Of a stretch of 64,000 nt of DNA, positions 46,269-58,475 are shown one piece after another. The DNA comes from Cardinalis cardinalis. Its lineage: Eukaryota > Chordata > Aves > Passeriformes > Cardinalidae. The notes beneath the pieces are model-generated. The model made no database searches. It had not been told where the DNA came from and was given only the letters and a program-made list of their open reading frames with translations. Position 1 is the first letter of the stretch; every line of letters begins with the position of its first letter. The DNA lies in assembly GCA_014549065.1 (NCBI GenBank), contig JACDOX010000021.1, positions 434,042 to 498,041 of the forward strand. The letters run 5' to 3'. The position numbers and the translations under genes are program-made.

Positions 46269-48849
46269 TTTGCACAACAGAGCTGGGCTCTACCCTGAGG
46301 CTACATTTAATGAGCTGAAGAGGGCCCAAACCCGTGGGGAGGTGTAGACAAAATTCTTGGCTGGTCCAGAGCTGTAAGTGCAAAGTTCTAGCAATACCTG
46401 ATGATGGAGAGACTTCATATCCTGATGACATTCATCTGGGTTTGTACGTGGGGCTCAAACTGTCTCAGGTCTCCAACATCTGGGAAGCTTGTGAAAAACT
46501 GGGAAAAAACTAAGGAGTGTTGTGTATTCTGTAGAAACAGAAGAGTGTCTGCCTCAGGAAAACCAGATTGTGCTGAAAAAATATCTTGGTTTTGAGTGTC
46601 ATTGCCCTGGATTCCAGTTTTGCCCCTGTGGGTCATCAGCTCCACCAGTGAATACCAAGCTTCAAATACTGGACATTTTCCAGGTCCTTTGCATTCATGT
46701 GCAAGAGAACAGGGACAGCACAGTGAGGAATACCAATGCAATATAATTCCTGAGTGTGACTATTAGTATGGATGTATCTCACTCCCATGATGGTTTTTTG
46801 ACAAAATGGATTTTACCCAGGAAGCCAAAATCCTAAACTCCCCCTCCAAACCCTGGNAAATCTATGTGCTATTTTCTTAACTAGTGTAAATCAGTGTTTA
46901 TTCAGCAACAAAAAGTTTGAGAATCTGGACCTCAATCAGAGACTTTTGTTTTTCTAAAAAAGGAAACAGGAAACGAGACGCCATGAATTAAAAATATATG
47001 CAAATAATGCAATTAGTTATTTCTGCCAACAGCTGAGAATTGGCCCGGTGTTACATGCAGAAAGCCTTGAACCTATCACTCCAAAAGTTTTTCCAAAACA
47101 AGATTGTTTTCATAGATACTATTGGAAATCCATGAGCCTGCACCAAGAAAAGCAGTTGCCTGATAAAGGGATGAGCGCTGCTGGCACAGCCCTGCCTGCA
47201 CAGAGCACATCTATTATTGCTCTGTAACGTCACAGAGCTGAGATACGGTGACCTGGCTGACACCTGGAGGAGATGAACCTCATGTTCTGAAGCATCCAAT
47301 TTTGTTCCTTGTCCTCAGATCTGCAGCTCCAACCTGCAAGATCCCAATCTGCGTCATTCTTCGTTTGCATGAGCATGTGGGTTCCTGCAGCACTTGCTGT
47401 AGCCAGGAGGATTTTTACTGAGGAAATGGAAAATGCTGCTTGCTGGACACACAGAGGGTGAATATTCCAGCTGGCACTGTTCTCTAGGAGTACTAAAAAT
47501 TTCCATCAGAACAGGGAACCCATCTCACAGCAGCAGGGACCATATAAGTCCTGAAAGCAGAACTAAGTCTGCATTAAATTGGAGATGTGGAGGGGAACAT
47601 CAGCCCAGAGGGTGGGATGGGGCTGTTCCCTCTCACCACAGATTCTGGAGGTGGCTGCAGGAATGAGTCCTCCCTTAGCTTGCCCTCAGTACTCTCAGGA
47701 CTGTCTCCTAAATTGCAAGGGGTGTGAAGTTCAGTCCAAAACATGAAAGAGCTGGCATTTGCTTTTCNATTAAGACAGAGGTTGTGCCAGATTGCTCTAA
47801 ATCCATCTCCTCGAGCCAGGCAGTGTGAAAGCTGAGGAGCTGCACCCTCCAACCCAGAGAAAGGCAGACAGGAGCCAAGCCAAGTTACACTAAAGCAAAG
47901 ACAAGGAGTCTGACTGATAAGGGCTCTCTGACACCTCTCAGGAGGANGTGGGTCACTTAGGAGCAAATCAATCACTTTTCCTGGAAGGTGAATTAGCCAA
48001 ACTATGTGAGCAAAAGGTGTAAAGAATAGGTTTGAGCTTGTAATGAATAACCATTGCCAGGAAGGGATTTCCAGTGATTGCATTCATTGTTCCATCTCTT
48101 GAAAACTACTTTATTTATGGCTGCAATAAATAGAAAATTGGTATATCCCATGGCCTAGCAGGGTATGGGAAGCAACACATAGCTTTGTGATTCACAATCA
48201 AAATTGTCCAGGAGGTGAGTAATCATTCCTTTCCCTTCTTCTCTTTGNAGAAACTACAAAATTTGAAAGTTGGTTGTGAGTCCTCTAATTACTTTTCTGG
48301 TAATACAATGCCATGCAGATGTTGGTAAGGTCACAAACCTCTGTTAGCTGGTGGCTATTTGGCTTATTGCAAGGATTACTGGGTGGGATTCCTGCATAAC
48401 CCAGGCCTAGGAATCTGGAGTAACTGATTTTTTTGTGGGCTGTGCTTATTTCCATCAACTAAGGATCATGCTTGTTCAATTTAATAACTGCAGCCTCAAC
48501 TGGTGATGAGGAGAAAATCTCAACANTGAATTTCAGAGAAATATCAGGGTGAGGTACTTGAAAAAATAAGTCAGTCAGAAATGCCTAAATGGNGAATGCA
48601 CCATTTCCATTGTCCTTCTCCACACTCACATCTGGACTGGAAGCACTAGAAATGGTATAAAAATTGTGTGACTACAGGAATCAATAAAACTCTCCCCCTC
48701 TGTGCACAACCTTTTTGTATTTCTGATTAATTTGTATGACTCANTGCAAGTTTTAGTCATGGTTTTTGTATAGGACAAGGTTGACAGGAGCAGCATGGCT
48801 GGATGGTGGGAGCCAGAAGTGTCTCTTACAACAGCCCTTAACATTTAAC
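46269..48849. other. Single-copy sequence, nothing recognised
   Basis: About 2.6 kb without a recognised element or gene. Confidence 0.4.
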
Positions 48850-48900
48850 AGTTGGACTTGATGATCTTAGAGGTCTTTTCCAANCTTTGAGCTCTGTAAT
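48850..48900 (+). mobile_element. CR1: CR1 LINE terminus, short
   Basis: 'agttggacttgatgatctta' followed by 'gaggtcttttccaan' is the near-perfect CR1 3' terminus. The tail has decayed. About 50 bp only. Confidence 0.8.
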
Positions 48901-49531
48901 TGGTACATTCTGTCTCCAAAACCACTTTTTCTCAGGACTTCATTTCCCTGTGCAAGACATCCTGAAGAACTTCTATGAAAATGTCATCAGTTATTTATAA
49001 AATTCCATGTATTGTTGTCTTGATTAAAAATTAGAAAATCTCCCTCGCCTTGGCCACTCAACCTGACTGTACCTACATTTTGCATGGTACTGCTTGAATG
49101 GGGGGAACATGGGTTTCTCTGGAGGAGTAAACTCGCTCTGTCTGTTAATTAAAAAGTCNACTTCACTCAACTATTTAAATCTACCTCCTGTTGCTCCTGG
49201 CGGTACACTGCAGCAGGATCACTGAAATATTCTGTGTGTTTGATCCAACGGAGGATTCCCTGTAACAAGGAGAAAAATAAAAAATGGAAGAGTTACAATT
49301 GGAATGGAGTAAATCTCAAAACNTATTAATTTACACCTTCTTTAGGGTCATTTTGTCCTCTCCAAGTGTGAGAGCTGNTAGCCTGGAAGATTGAACATAG
49401 GATGTTCATGTCCCCATCGTCTCTTCATCTTCAGTGCAGCTGGGCAAGTGTAGAGGCTCAGAAATCTGTTTTTTGTCAAAAAACACCCAGAAAAGCTCAG
49501 AAATCACTTGTCAGTCAAGTGGAAAGAGGTC
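48901..49531. other. Single-copy sequence; exon-like interval
   Basis: Contains the exon-like interval 49167-49259 on the minus strand (see findings). Otherwise nothing recognised. Confidence 0.35.
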
Positions 49532-49545
49532 GGGGGGGGGGGGGG
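49532..49545. repeat. Poly-G run (14 G)
   Basis: Uninterrupted run of 14 G, likely length-polymorphic. Confidence 0.9.
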
Positions 49546-51440
49546 TAGAAGAGAGAAAATAGNAGTTTGTAGGAAAAATAAAAATAATTGCATTCTTGCC
49601 AGGACTGAGAGGCTGCTCCCATCTGCAGAAGGAGCTAGCATTAATTTTCTGCCAAAGGGGGATGTGTGCTGCTCCCTGATGTGCAACACTGCTGGTAAAC
49701 TGGAGACCTGCCCTCTTCCCACAGTGAAATGGGGAAAGGGCCATCCATGGGATCCATCACCTTGTGATGATGGTGAGTTTCTGTTACTTCTTTCCCAAAG
49801 AAACACCAAAATCAAAGGATTCCATTCATCTGCCCTGTCTCTTTAAATGTGGTGTGATGTCAGAGCTGGAACTTCATTTTTAGGATGCAAAAGGTTTTCT
49901 GAATAGGGATTATTTTTCTCCCCAGTGTTTCTTAAGGGCTGTCAGAACCTCCCCCTGTTCCTCACACCATCTTTCTTCTCCGTGCCACCTGCCTTCTGTT
50001 GGATTAAATCCCACAAGAAAGGAAAAAGAAAAAGTCCAAGATGAATAAACGTTGATAATATTGAAAGACCTTTAAAAAAAATCATGCTTTTTAAAGAAAA
50101 TGAGCCAAACCTCCCCTCTCAGTGAACCTAAGGAGCTCTGTTTGCCCTTTCATACTTCAACAGCCCCTCTGCCAGGCTACAGATACCTCTGTTGCTTCCC
50201 AAGGCTTCAAACACTTCCCACTCACTGGTTGCTTCTATTTTTGCTCCCAGTGCCACAGCCAGAGTGCTCTGGCTGTCCANAGGGAAGGTTCAAGAGGGGC
50301 AGCCTGAGCAGATCCCGTTATGGATAAGGCAGGATCACTTAAAACACTTTTTATGCTCCCTGGAGAGTTGTTCAAGAGGAGGAAACTCCTTGGACTCACT
50401 GAGGGCATGGAAAGGGCTGCTCCTTGTACATTGACCAGAGGGAAATGTCAAATGCTCGTGTCACANTCTCCATATTTTTTGTGCTGTCACCCAGCCCTGT
50501 CCTTCATTTTGTTGGTCATTTTCTTTGTAGGTTTTGGCAGCCTTGCTACAAATTTTGTTTTANATGTATTTCTTTCTTAATATCTTTCACTGGCTCTCAT
50601 TCTTAGCTTGAGATACTTCTTGGACTCTCCTTTGTCCTTCAAGAAAGTTTTTTCTCCTCTGTGTAACTTGAGAGCTGATATTTTCAATGCCTCCAGATGC
50701 TCAGATAAAGTTCCTGCATCTTGTAGAATACACACACAGGTGAGGCCCAAGCTCTGTGCTTTTAGACTCTTTTGTTTCTCAATAATTAATGAAAAAATGC
50801 GATCCCAACAAGCACATGTGATTGTGGAGGTTGTCAGGAGACTGTCCTGCTACACCAATAAAAATGAATTTAAATAAAGTGTCAAAATCTCTAACACATC
50901 ATTAATTTGGTTACTTACTCATGTATTATTAGCATCCCCCAAANCAAACATTCCCACCCTTCTCCAATATTCACAAAAGCAAGTGGAGAGGGAAGAAGAA
51001 CCTAGNAAATGTTAATTTAGTATTATTGCANACATGTGNTTTAAAAAATCCTGAATCATAATTTATNAGAGAATTTCAGATGAGATGGATATTAGTTTCC
51101 CCATTCTTAATGATTCTAATTACTTCACTTGATATTTTTACTTTTGTAGTCACAGGGTTCAACAGTTTCTTCTTTCCTTGCCATTGTAATATTATAAAGT
51201 TGTGTTAATCTTGCAATGCAAAGAAAAACTGCCATGTAAAAAGCAGACAGTAAAAAGCAAAATAACNTTGGAAATACAGGCAAGCTTCTTAAATGAATGA
51301 AAAGAAAAATATATTCAGTGGAGTTTTCAGTCTCTCATAGAGTGAAAGAGCATTGCAGGAGATAAATGAAGATTGTCATAAAGTGACAAAAAGTAAAATC
51401 TAGGAGCCAGTATCAAAATTGACTGGAGTTCCAAGCCTTA
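49546..51440. other. Single-copy sequence, nothing recognised
   Basis: About 1.9 kb, AT-rich. No element or gene recognised. Confidence 0.4.
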
Positions 51441-51600
51441 ATTAAAAAACCCAAACAACCAAACAAAAACCAACCAACCAACCAACCAAACAAACAAAAA
51501 ACCCCCAAAAAACCCCCCAAAACCCCATAAAACTCCACACACACACAAAAATCCCACAAAATAAAAAACAAAAAAAGCTGAACCACAAACCAAAAACTCC
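51441..51600. repeat. A/C-only low-complexity tract
   Basis: The plus strand is almost exclusively A and C: CAAA and CAAC units, then C-runs of 5, 6 and 4 separated by A-runs (51502-51526), then (CA)n. The minus-strand open frame rich in Phe, Val, Trp and Gly over it is compositional. Confidence 0.92.
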
Positions 51601-54600
51601 ACTCTTTCTAAACGTTACTAAAACCCAAACCAAACTAAGTATGTGAAATACTTTGCCTTGCACTTGCTTTAGGCTAAACATGGTCACACTGCTGTATACC
51701 AGGACTAGCTGAGATGCAATAAATTCAGTTAGCTAAGCTCTCTGTCTCTNAAGGTAATTTGCTTTTCCCAAACTTATTTTCCCCAATGTCCAGGAGCAAA
51801 AAACAGAGGGGAAGCCTGCAGAACAGCTTCTGTGTGAGGAACAACTAAGCTGGATAAGTTTGTGTTTCAAGTTGCAAAAAATACAGAAGGGGAAATGTTG
51901 AATATTAAATCTAGAATTTTGATTTAGAGGTGAAAGATTAGGGTTAATGCTGGTGTGGCCACCAGTCTGAAGATAACCTGAAAATTGATTGCTGGCTGTG
52001 AGAAGTCCATGGATTCCAAAATCAGTGGAAGGCAAAGTCTTTGAAGATTGTTGAAAACAAAGATTTTGTTCGAAATTCATGAGTCACCAAACGCTAGGGT
52101 AGGATTCCTGGCAGAAGAACCAAGCTTGCCTCATTTCTGTACATTTCTCTAAGTGTCTGCCAAACCCCACTGTTGGACAGGGAATTAATTAATTATTAAT
52201 AAATAGTTTAATGCAATTTTTTCTCCTGGCTCAGCCTGCTGGAAGGAACTGGAGGCTGGGCAGGAGCCGCCCCCACTCACAACTGAATACATCAGCTTAA
52301 ATTTACAGAAATGAGCATCAAATAAAAAAATTGTCTTTTGTACGGAGCCAGCCATCAACAGAAAGATGGAGCCAATTAANTGATGCCAGAGAGCATCATA
52401 AAGCTCTGCAGTCAGGAGCAGAGAGGGCTGCAGTCAAAGCTGGAGGNTGGGAGATGTGGAGAGCCTCCCCTCCAGTGAGATGACTCACTGGGCAGCCACA
52501 GCAGCCTGGCTGATCCAAGTGATCTAAGGAACTTCTTACTCTGGAATGATGGCTGAAACCAAATTCCTTCATTTTGGACCTGCTCCAGTGGCATCACATT
52601 AAAACCTTGGACAGCACATGGCACAACAAAATTTCCTTTCTTTGTTGTTCTCACAAGATCTTTGCTCCAGTCTGGTGACTTCTATACTGAGCCACAAAAA
52701 GAANGGTGAAAGGAGATAAATATTCTAGCTGAGCCACCCAATCCATATCTTTGTGGAGGTGGTTGTTCCTTTGTGGAGCTAATTTAATAATTCATGGTAG
52801 ATATGTTGTCTCTTGAGTTCTAAATTCTATCCTTTACCAAGGAGTTCCTAGGTCTACCTCATACTGTAGGAAAACTGTCTTTTCCACCTGAGCACCTGCT
52901 GGATCAGGCCTTGCATTTGATGAGAAGGTAAGTAATTCCTTACTCCTCTTTGTCCATGGTTCTGTAGATCTCTGTCCAATCCCTGAATTCAGGTTTTTTT
53001 TCCAGGACAGAGAGACCCAGCCAATGCAGCTGCACTTTGTATGGAAGTCCCACCTTGTCTTTAATTGAGCTCATTGTCAGTGTCAGTGGTTTTTCTATTT
53101 ATAACAATCCCTTTAGCACACTGAGTGGCCAAATGCCTCATGGAGCTCANAGTCTGGGAGGACCATGAATTTATACAGTGTCATAATGATCTATTTTCCT
53201 TTCCATTTCTTTCCTAATGAGTCTTAGCATTCAATTTAGCATTTTTTTTTGATTGCTGTTGAGCTCTGCAGTGAGGCTTTCATGGAACTGTTGCCATCCT
53301 ATCAAGCTCTCACTNGAGTCATAATGGTTTGATGAAAGCCCATCAGATTTGTTTTCAGGCATCCACCTTTACATTCATCTCCCCCTTCACTTCACATTTA
53401 TCCACAGTGAATTTATTCTGTGCTTTTATTTCTCCCTCAATCTTGTAACGTGTTTTTCCAATTCTTCACAAGTGGTTTTTGTACTTATTGCTCTGAAATA
53501 GATTCAGAAAATTTTGTCAGCCTCACCATTAATACACTTCTCNTGGGTCACTAATGCGTGTATTCAGCAGTGCAGTTTCCTACAGAATCCTTTTGTTGCT
53601 TCCCTCCCTTATGAAAGCCACTCACTCCTACTGTTCAGTTCCACTTTTTTAACCATATCAGGACTATCACTTCTGGGACTTGCAAATTCCCTCTTTTCAG
53701 GTATAATAGCAGGNCTATCCTGGAAAACATCCAAAGTGGCTCCTAGTGCCCTTTAGAGGAGCTCATTAGCTTGTATTTTCTGGTGGGTAGGAAGAAGGGT
53801 TCTTATCCTTGCAAGACTTGCTAAAATCATGAGAAAGTGTTTAACTACTCAATTCTCTGGTGGATTTTGGAAGGAGTATGGGGTTTGGAGGAAGATTTTG
53901 CAAGGTTCTTCTCCCTCTCTCTATGCCTTGAAAGATTTTTACTTTAACAGCTTAATGAATCCATAGGAATTTTCAGCAGTATCGCAGTGACCATCCAGCT
54001 ACACTGTCAAAGGCCCAGATTCACCTTGGATCAAACAAGTCTAGATTTTAACTTTAATATTTCTAAACTTTAGTATTTCTAAACTGTGATTGCAGTAAGA
54101 GGAGGTTTATTTCTGCTCCACCTATTTTGGGATAGAAGGGATTTCTTATAACCTATTCCTCTATTGATTTCAGGGATAATCTTGACAAAGTTAGCCATAA
54201 ATGTGGTGGTGGTGGTGATCAGGGGTGCTGATTTGTTCACCTCTGAGGGCATCCAATGCTCCATCAAAGGTAACATGGATCATCCTTGTNCCTGCTCCAT
54301 CCAAGCCATGCCTCTGTAGTCAGTCACTTTTTCTCTGCTGGGTATTTCTGATTGTGCCAAGCAGATTGAACCCATCACAAGAAAACTGCTCAGCCCTCGT
54401 GCAGTCTGGCCTTTAACAAGCAGATAAACAGCACATCTGATCCATAAACTCCTCCTGTTGGTTATTCCCTGGCAGTAATCNACAGCACAAAAGCCACAAT
54501 AAGCCCCTGGAGGGCTGGCAGTGNCTCCATTGACTGGTTCTGTGCCTGATGCTGCAGCTGATTGTCATCGTGGGCAGCTGGAGTCACCACAGAGNCACTG

Positions 54601-56406
54601 GATGAGAGGGAGCACTGTCATCCCAAAAGTGCTTCCTGACAGTGCAGCAACTCCCCTGACACAGTAATTGGCTGTGGGAGACACTGGGAGCTCTGGATGC
54701 TGCCACAGAGTACCTGGAGGAGAAAAATTGCCAAGGAAGGGAGGGATTGCCATAAGCCATGTATTTTTCTGAGATTAAAAGGGTTTCATGAAAGCTGGAG
54801 AACAGATGGGACTGGATAAAACGCTGGGCCTAGAGTGAGCAGTGAATATTTCGCAGGTATTGCATCCTTGTGAAGCACAGCTGAGCTTGGCAATAAAGAT
54901 ATTTTACCCACCTTTGTGAATCAGCCAGTGCTCAGGAGAGCACAGCAGCAATGAGGGAGTACAAACAAGTATTATATGATGGTTTTTTTGAGAAATCTGT
55001 AAATAATATGGACTAAAGTATTATGGAGGATATTTACTGAATACACAACAGAGCATTTTTGTATATTTGATNAAGACTTGACATTACATTAATTACCAAA
55101 TAACACTCCAAAGTTAGTGTTAGCCTTGACTCATTCTGCTGGCAGAAGTCAAATGATCAAATGTGNCTGAAGGCTTTTCTGCACACACAGTCATTCCACA
55201 CCTTCCATATCAACATCATTAAATAGTAACTGTGGAAATGCTAATTGAAAGGGAACTCTAAAGGTCTTAAATTCCTCCTGAACAACACAGCCACTCAAAA
55301 TGCAGATATTCCAGTGTCCTGCCCATAAATGATGTGCCCATTTCCTATCTCCATAGGAAATTCAGGTTAGTATTCACAAGACCAGCTTTCATTTTTCATA
55401 GAAATAAAAAACGGTCCCAAGGAGAATCAACCTGGACTGATATAGAAATCCTCATCAATAATGCATCTCCCTACACTCCCAACTTCAAATAAAGGACACC
55501 ATGTACTTTTAACACGAACTAAAACTTGTTTTACATCANAGAGTGTCAAATCTTTGGTTATCATTACCAGAGCTAATTAGGACACAGTCATTAGAGGAGA
55601 TACAGACTCCTCCTCAGAAAATGATGGTGTGAAGTCCTTTTTCAGGGTTTGCTGTGTGGGTTCAGAACCTGATGGGGTCATTAAACACAGGCAGGAAATT
55701 AGCACACCCCCACGGAAATCAAGACATCAGATGAGCTTCCAGATGAGCAACAAAGAGCTCTGGAAATCAGGAAAATTAAGCTCCCTCTTGCTGGCATTTA
55801 ACCTCAGTCAGTGGAACTGTTCCAGTGAATCCTGGCTGGACATTATACAGCATATGCTGTGCATATCCAGAGGTACTGTAGGGACCAATCTTTCAATATT
55901 CCATCCTTGTCAATATTCCTGAGCTAGGAGACGGCAATAGAAAGGGAGAACTACCAAAACATCCTTCCAGAATCACCATTTCAGGGCAGGGAGTCTCTTT
56001 TCACTGTGAAACCTGGAGGATGTCTGAAGTCCCAGATCTGGAACAACCACCCTGCAGGTGTTACAGGCACAGGATCAAGGATGAAGCTAAAGAACAAAAC
56101 ATCAATAGGATGGGATCATGTTATCAAAGAGTCTTACACTGAGAGCCAAAAATTACAGAGAATTGTGTTCAGACAAGACAGTCCTACCATTCGCTGTGTA
56201 TTATTTGGATTTGAAATCTCTCCTGTTTCTTTGATCTCCAACACAAGAGATACAAAGAACCGGACTAGAAAATTGAGCAAGTGCAATCTTCAAAAGCAAC
56301 AAGGAAAGAAAATGTGTTCCACAAAATTTTCCTGTTGTTTTTCTTTTCTGTGTAACTACAAAACTCCAAAAACTTTGTAATGGGGTGCTATAAATTGAAG
56401 GAGAAT
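51601..56406. other. Single-copy sequence; one exon-like interval
   Basis: About 4.8 kb. A possible exon is at 52842-52927 (plus), and a short (GGT)n run is at 54203-54218. The stretch 53100-53760 is pyrimidine-rich on the plus strand and could be an old degraded repeat, but I cannot name it. Confidence 0.35.
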
Positions 56407-56437
56407 TAAATATATATGTGTATATATATAGATACAC
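56407..56437. repeat. (TA)n/(TG)n microsatellite
   Basis: About 30 bp of alternating TA and TG dinucleotides. Confidence 0.85.
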
Positions 56438-58359
56438 ACCACCACCCCCTAAAGATTTATTAGACAACAATAATCTGCAAGACCATTTCCTTAGGTAAAT
56501 ATCAAAGCTCTGAATGATAATAATAAAAATTAAAAATGAAAAATAACCCTATTCAATAGGCAATGTAGCCAGGAGACTGAATGCCAGAGGTAAAAAAAAA
56601 GTAACATCAGTAATCACAGAAATTCTTGGGCACTTCCCCAAAGCCTGGAGGTGTTAATTGAAGACAATAAAATCACTGCATATAATGATTATGGCTTAAG
56701 TGTACTTCTCATGGAGGTTAAGCTGTTTCCACTTGCTCTCAGCAGTTACCATCACTTGCACTCAAATCGTCCTCTAGGTCCACGAGTCTGACAATCATTT
56801 TTATATTTCCCACCTGCTTGCTCAAATCTGTCTCTGGAGTAATGGTCTTTTCCCAAAGAGCAGTACACAGAAGAAATCCTGATAGCTGCTCCTTTTATTG
56901 CCCCATTTGTCTTTAATGTCTTTCTCCTCCAGCTGCTGATTTGTGCAAAAGGTCTCTTCCACATCCTCGGCTCGCTCGTTCTCCCATTTATTGTCATCCT
57001 TAATTCTATTGTCCCTTCTAGCAAATTTTCTTTAGTTTAATGGAGTTTCTTGAGCAATTTTGCATCACCAATTGCATTATAGATGCTGTAGTTACTCATG
57101 TGGAGAGCTCTGCTATTACTCCTGGAGTAAATATTGGTTTTTATACATTACAATCTTTCATGTTCTTTGGATTATTGCTCTTTGGTATCACTTAAATTAA
57201 TACTTCTACACAGAGGCCATCTTTTAATCATTTTTCATCCATCTTTTCCTCCTCATATCTTGGCTCATAATATTTAACATGCTGTAGTCACAGAGTTTGC
57301 TCTAAATTCAGATTTTGGGGGCAGTAAATGGGCTGTACATGTTCCTCAGTTAAAGGTTTCAAAACAGGGAAGGCTGATGTGGGCTTGGATGACTGCTGAG
57401 CTCCCTTTGTTGGGTTTTTGAGGTTGGGATTGAAGGTACTTGAGAAGGTAGTTTATGTTTGGACTTAGGTGTTTATTATTTTTTTATCAGTGAAATAGTT
57501 TCATAACTATGAGTTTTGCAGTTTTTTATTAATAAGGTACAAAAAATGGTTAACTATATTTTGTTAGAAGGTTTTGTAAGACTAAATTATCTAATTAAGA
57601 AATGATACTTAAATTATTTTTTTTTTTAACTTAATAACTGATCTTTTGAAGTTCGTAATGTGGACTTTTCTCTCTAATTACAAAACATCATTTAAACTTA
57701 TCAAGAAGAAGGAAGAAGAAGGTGAAGAAGAAGGAAGAAGGTAAAGAAGAACAACTTGCCTCTGCTTTAAAACTTCTATTTTTCTTCATATTGATTTCTA
57801 TATTTTAAAACTTCAAACTTTATGTTTTTTACCTTGCGATATTACACACTTTAAGCAAACTACACACTCATAATTTTAGTGTTATTAATCAATTTTTGAA
57901 GTCTTCTCTACACCCTTAGGTCAGATGTGGTGTTCTCTTGCGAGTCTGTGCCCTTAAGCACAGAAAGTTTAAAATTCTGAGCATCTAAGATTCCAATACC
58001 TTTGGGAACAGATTTACTGACAAACTCTTTGCTGCGTGGGATTGTCTGCTGGAATTGAAAACAGGGTAGGCGGAGAGATGCTGATCTTCTTTTCCCTCTT
58101 ATATTCTAAAGATTTGAAAGGGATAAAGTGGCATCAATACCACTGGGACTCAAATCAAGATGTACCCTTGGCTGTACCTACATGCCAAAAAAACCAAGAG
58201 GAGGCTTCAATATGATGATTTTCATGAAAAAAAGTACTTTCCACAGAATTTTCAGGACTGTCCCATGTTTCTTTAGGATGCTTCAGGAGCCCTGTCTGGC
58301 ACAATCCTGAGCTTACCTATGTCCAGATGCTCAGGGGTCACATAATTCTAATAATAATA
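56438..58359. other. Single-copy sequence with a purine tract
   Basis: Contains an unusually open minus-strand stretch at 56752-57024 (see findings) and a GAA-rich tract at 57703-57752. No isolated N from about 55550 to 58373. No gene called. Confidence 0.35.
57703..57752 (+). repeat. GAA/GGA purine tract
   Basis: About 50 bp consisting of GAA and GGA triplets with two single T interruptions, including an approximate 20-bp internal duplication. Confidence 0.9.
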
Positions 58360-58475
58360 ATTCTAATTCCAAANCCCTGCCCTGGGCAGGGATACCTCCC
58401 ACTATCCCAGATTGCTCCAAGCCCCATCCAACTTGGCCTTGAACACTCCCAGGAATGGAGCATCCACAACAGAAG
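58360..58475 (-). mobile_element. CR1: CR1 LINE internal 3' fragment
   Basis: Antisense CR1: 'ccctgccctgggcaggga', 'cactatcccagattgctcca', 'agccccatccaacttggcct' and 'tgaacactcccaggaatgga'. The tail complement is replaced by an AAT/TAA-rich stretch, so the 3' end is lost. Confidence 0.88.

Noticed and set aside
51442..51687. Minus-strand frame rich in Phe, Trp, Val and Gly that looks like a membrane protein
   Set aside because: The underlying DNA is a low-complexity A/C tract, so the hydrophobic composition is an artefact.
53100..53760. Possible ancient LINE or DNA-transposon remnant
   Set aside because: The pyrimidine-rich sequence has a repeat-like feel, but I could not match it to any family.
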